Assembly (NCBI GenBank): GCA_023475455.1
Contig: JAMCVR010000257.1
Location: forward strand, 1 to 7,240
DNA: 7,240 nt
DNA from: Thermoplasmatota archaeon
GTDB taxonomy: Bacteria; Pseudomonadota; Gammaproteobacteria; Burkholderiales; Thiobacillaceae
Direction: 5' to 3'
Below are positions 5,839 through 7,240 of this stretch, in pieces. The position numbers and the translations under genes are program-made. The number at the start of each line of letters is the position of its first letter. Positions within the stretch are counted from its first letter, which is position 1. The notes below the pieces were generated by a model that did no database searches, was not told where the DNA came from, and saw nothing but the letters and a program-made list of their open reading frames with translations.

Positions 5839-5971
5839 AAAACCATTAACCACAGAGGCACAGAGGCACAGAGAAAAAGCGAGAAATTGCAGCATGTCGT
5901 ACGGCCACGCTGCGGATGACACGCTACAACTGGGTTTCTCTGTGCCTCTGTGCCTCTGTGGTGAGGGGTTT
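5839..5971. repeat. Fold-back octamer element, copy 2, between the GspF-like and PilM/N-like genes
   Basis: Perfect 28-bp inverted arms at 5849-5876 and 5935-5962, each reading ACCACAGAGG then CACAGAGG and CACAGAGAAA, enclose a 58-nt loop. Outer ends are AAAACC and AAACCCC, as in copy 1. It fills almost the whole 145-bp gap between the two genes and would form a very stable hairpin in the operon mRNA. Confidence 0.92.
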
Positions 5972-5975
5972 GAAA

Positions 5976-7181
5976 TCATAACGGCAGGTTTCCGATCAGG
6001 TCGTAAACCGGCAGCAGCACCGACACCAGGATGCCGCCGAGCAGCAGGCCGAGGATGGCGGTGAGCAGCGGCTCCAGCACCCGGAGGCCGTTTTCGATCG
6101 AGTCGAGCACTTCGCGATTGTAAAAATAGGTGACATTGTCGAGCGCTTCGTCGAGCGCGCCGGTGGTCTCGCCCACGCGCAGCATGCGGATCACCAGCGG
6201 CGGAAACAGCGCCAGCGACTGGAAGCTTTCGGACAGGCCGCGGCCGTCGGCGATCTGCAGCGCGGCGCGGCGGATGCCGCCGGCGATCACCCGGTTGCCG
6301 GCGACCATCTCGCCCGCCCGCAGCGCGTCGAGCACGGTGACCCCGGAGCGGTACATCATCGCCAGCGTGTTGGTGAAGCGCGACAGCACGATCTTCTGCA
6401 CGATCGGCCCGACGATCGGCAGCCGCAACTGGGTGCGGTCCCACCAGTCGCGCCCGGCCTCGCTTTTCTTCACCCACAGCGGCAGCCCGATGCCGAGCGC
6501 CAGCGCCAGCAGCAGGACGATCAGCCAGTACGAACGCAGCGCGCTCGATACTGCCATCAGGATCAGCGTCGGCAGCGGCAGCGTCACCCCCATGGTCTCG
6601 ACCAGGGCGAGCACCTGCGGCACCAGATACAACAGCAGGAACAGGATGGCCGCGCCGACGACGGCCAGCACCAGCGCCGGGTAGATCATCAGCCGCTTGG
6701 CCTTGGCGGCGACCTCTTCCTGCCACTTCAGCGATTCGGCCAGGCGGTCGAATACCGCGTCCAGCAGGCCGGTCTGCTCGCCCGCGCGCACGCTGTGGAC
6801 GAACACGGCGCCGAACACCGCCGGGTGCGCCGCCAACGCCTGCGACAGCACCTTGCCGCCTTCCAGGTCTTCCAGCAGCGCGGTCAGCACGTCGCGAAAG
6901 CCGCGCTTGTCCATGCTGTCGCGCAGGTCGCGCAAGCCTTCCAGCAGCGGGATCCCGGCACGGGTGATGTAGCGCATGTGGATGCAGAAGGTGACCAGGT
7001 CGCGACGGGTGACGCGCTCGCGGCCCTGCGGCGCGTATTGCCGCGACAGCTCGGCCAGCGTGACGAGGTCCAGCCCCATGCGTTTCAGGCGCAGCTCGAG
7101 GTCGACGTCGTTGACGGCCGACAGCGTGCCCCGGACGGTGCGGCCGGTCTGGTCGATGGCGCGGTAGTCGAAGAAGGGCAT
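5976..7181 (-). CDS. GspF/PilC/MshG-family inner-membrane platform protein
   Basis: A 401-residue polytopic protein of the usual family length, forming the inner-membrane platform that works with the assembly ATPase in type IV pili and type II secretion. The N-terminus MPFFDYRAIDQTGRTVRGTL is typical. Two tandem F-domain repeats are visible, one from about 61 (DLVTFCIHMRYITRAGIPLL) and one from about 266 (LSRFTNTLAMMYRSGVTVLD), each ending in membrane helices; segments lie at about 165-188, 217-237 and 370-391. VPQVLALVETMGVTLPLPT and the C-terminal VSVLLPVYDLIGNLPL also fit. Start ATG 7181 has GGGGAG 8 nt upstream. Neighbours downstream fit an MSHA-like order; the exact subtype (gspF, pilC or mshG) cannot be fixed without the ATPase and secretin genes. 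Confidence 0.93.
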   Translation of the reverse strand: MPFFDYRAIDQTGRTVRGTLSAVNDVDLELRLKRMGLDLVTLAELSRQYAPQGRERVTRRDLVTFCIHMRYITRAGIPLLEGLRDLRDSMDKRGFRDVLTALLEDLEGGKVLSQALAAHPAVFGAVFVHSVRAGEQTGLLDAVFDRLAESLKWQEEVAAKAKRLMIYPALVLAVVGAAILFLLLYLVPQVLALVETMGVTLPLPTLILMAVSSALRSYWLIVLLLALALGIGLPLWVKKSEAGRDWWDRTQLRLPIVGPIVQKIVLSRFTNTLAMMYRSGVTVLDALRAGEMVAGNRVIAGGIRRAALQIADGRGLSESFQSLALFPPLVIRMLRVGETTGALDEALDNVTYFYNREVLDSIENGLRVLEPLLTAILGLLLGGILVSVLLPVYDLIGNLPL

Positions 7182-7188
7182 AACCGTT

Positions 7189-7213
7189 ACTCCCCGTGAT
7201 CCGCGTGGGGAAT
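7189..7213 (-). promoter_or_regulatory. Ribosome binding site of the GspF-like gene within a small hairpin
   Basis: GGGGAG (plus 7190-7195) is the likely Shine-Dalgarno sequence, and CCCC (plus 7207-7210) just upstream in the mRNA can pair with it. The stem is about 7 bp including one G-U pair. This might limit translation initiation, but it could be chance pairing. Confidence 0.4.
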
Positions 7214-7240
7214 AAAACCCCTCACCACAGAGGCACAGAG
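7214..7240. repeat. Fold-back octamer element, copy 3, cut by the window end
   Basis: AAAACCCCTCACCACAGAGG followed by CACAGAG matches the outer end and first arm of copy 2 read from its other side, with identical bases over the visible part. The rest lies outside the window. It sits about 33 bp upstream of the GspF-like start codon. Confidence 0.85.

Noticed and set aside
4637..6064. Long plus-strand open frame (475 codons) across the PilM/N-like gene
   Set aside because: It runs antisense to a well-supported gene, crosses a fold-back repeat (giving the spurious peptide TTEAQRHREK) and into the GspF-like gene, and has low-complexity composition.
5827..6726. Minus-strand open frame of 299 codons overlapping the GspF-like gene
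   Set aside because: It is an out-of-frame shadow of the GspF-like gene, with an Arg/Ala/Gly-rich product, that ends in translated repeat sequence.

Overview
This is a GC-rich proteobacterial window. Gene style, codon use and the type IV pilus/type II secretion-like gene set suggest a betaproteobacterium, but that is inference and no taxonomic marker is present. The window has three parts.

(1) Positions 1-1333 (+) carry the 3' part of a membrane-bound sensor histidine kinase, cut by the window start. (2) Positions 1334-2448 hold an accessory insert. A two-gene toxin-antitoxin module on the minus strand (TumE/DUF6516-type toxin, then a winged-helix antitoxin, joined by an ATGA overlap) is followed by a second, truncated copy of the kinase 3' end. 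The two kinase ends (1052-1309 and 2155-2412) are about 90% identical, so the module sits between diverged direct repeats. A perfect 11-bp inverted repeat covers the toxin start and is the likely operator.

(3) Positions 2411-7181 hold a minus-strand operon for a type IV pilus/MSHA-like or type II secretion-like machine. In transcription order it is a GspF/PilC/MshG inner-membrane platform protein, a PilM/PilN- or GspL-like bitopic protein, a PilO/MshJ-like protein, a small exported MshK-like protein and a large prepilin. The last four genes are joined by ATGA stop/start overlaps, which implies translational coupling. The ATPase and secretin such a machine needs are not here and probably lie upstream, beyond position 7240.

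The most unusual structure is a family of fold-back repeats whose arms are tandem CACAGAGG octamers. Two are complete (3631-3753, 5839-5971), one is cut by the window end (7214-7240), and one is a degenerate half copy (1348-1385). Arms are nearly perfect within a copy, but the central loops show no obvious similarity between copies. One copy is inserted in frame at the start of the MshK-like gene and appears to have replaced its signal peptide. The other two clear copies lie just upstream of operon genes.
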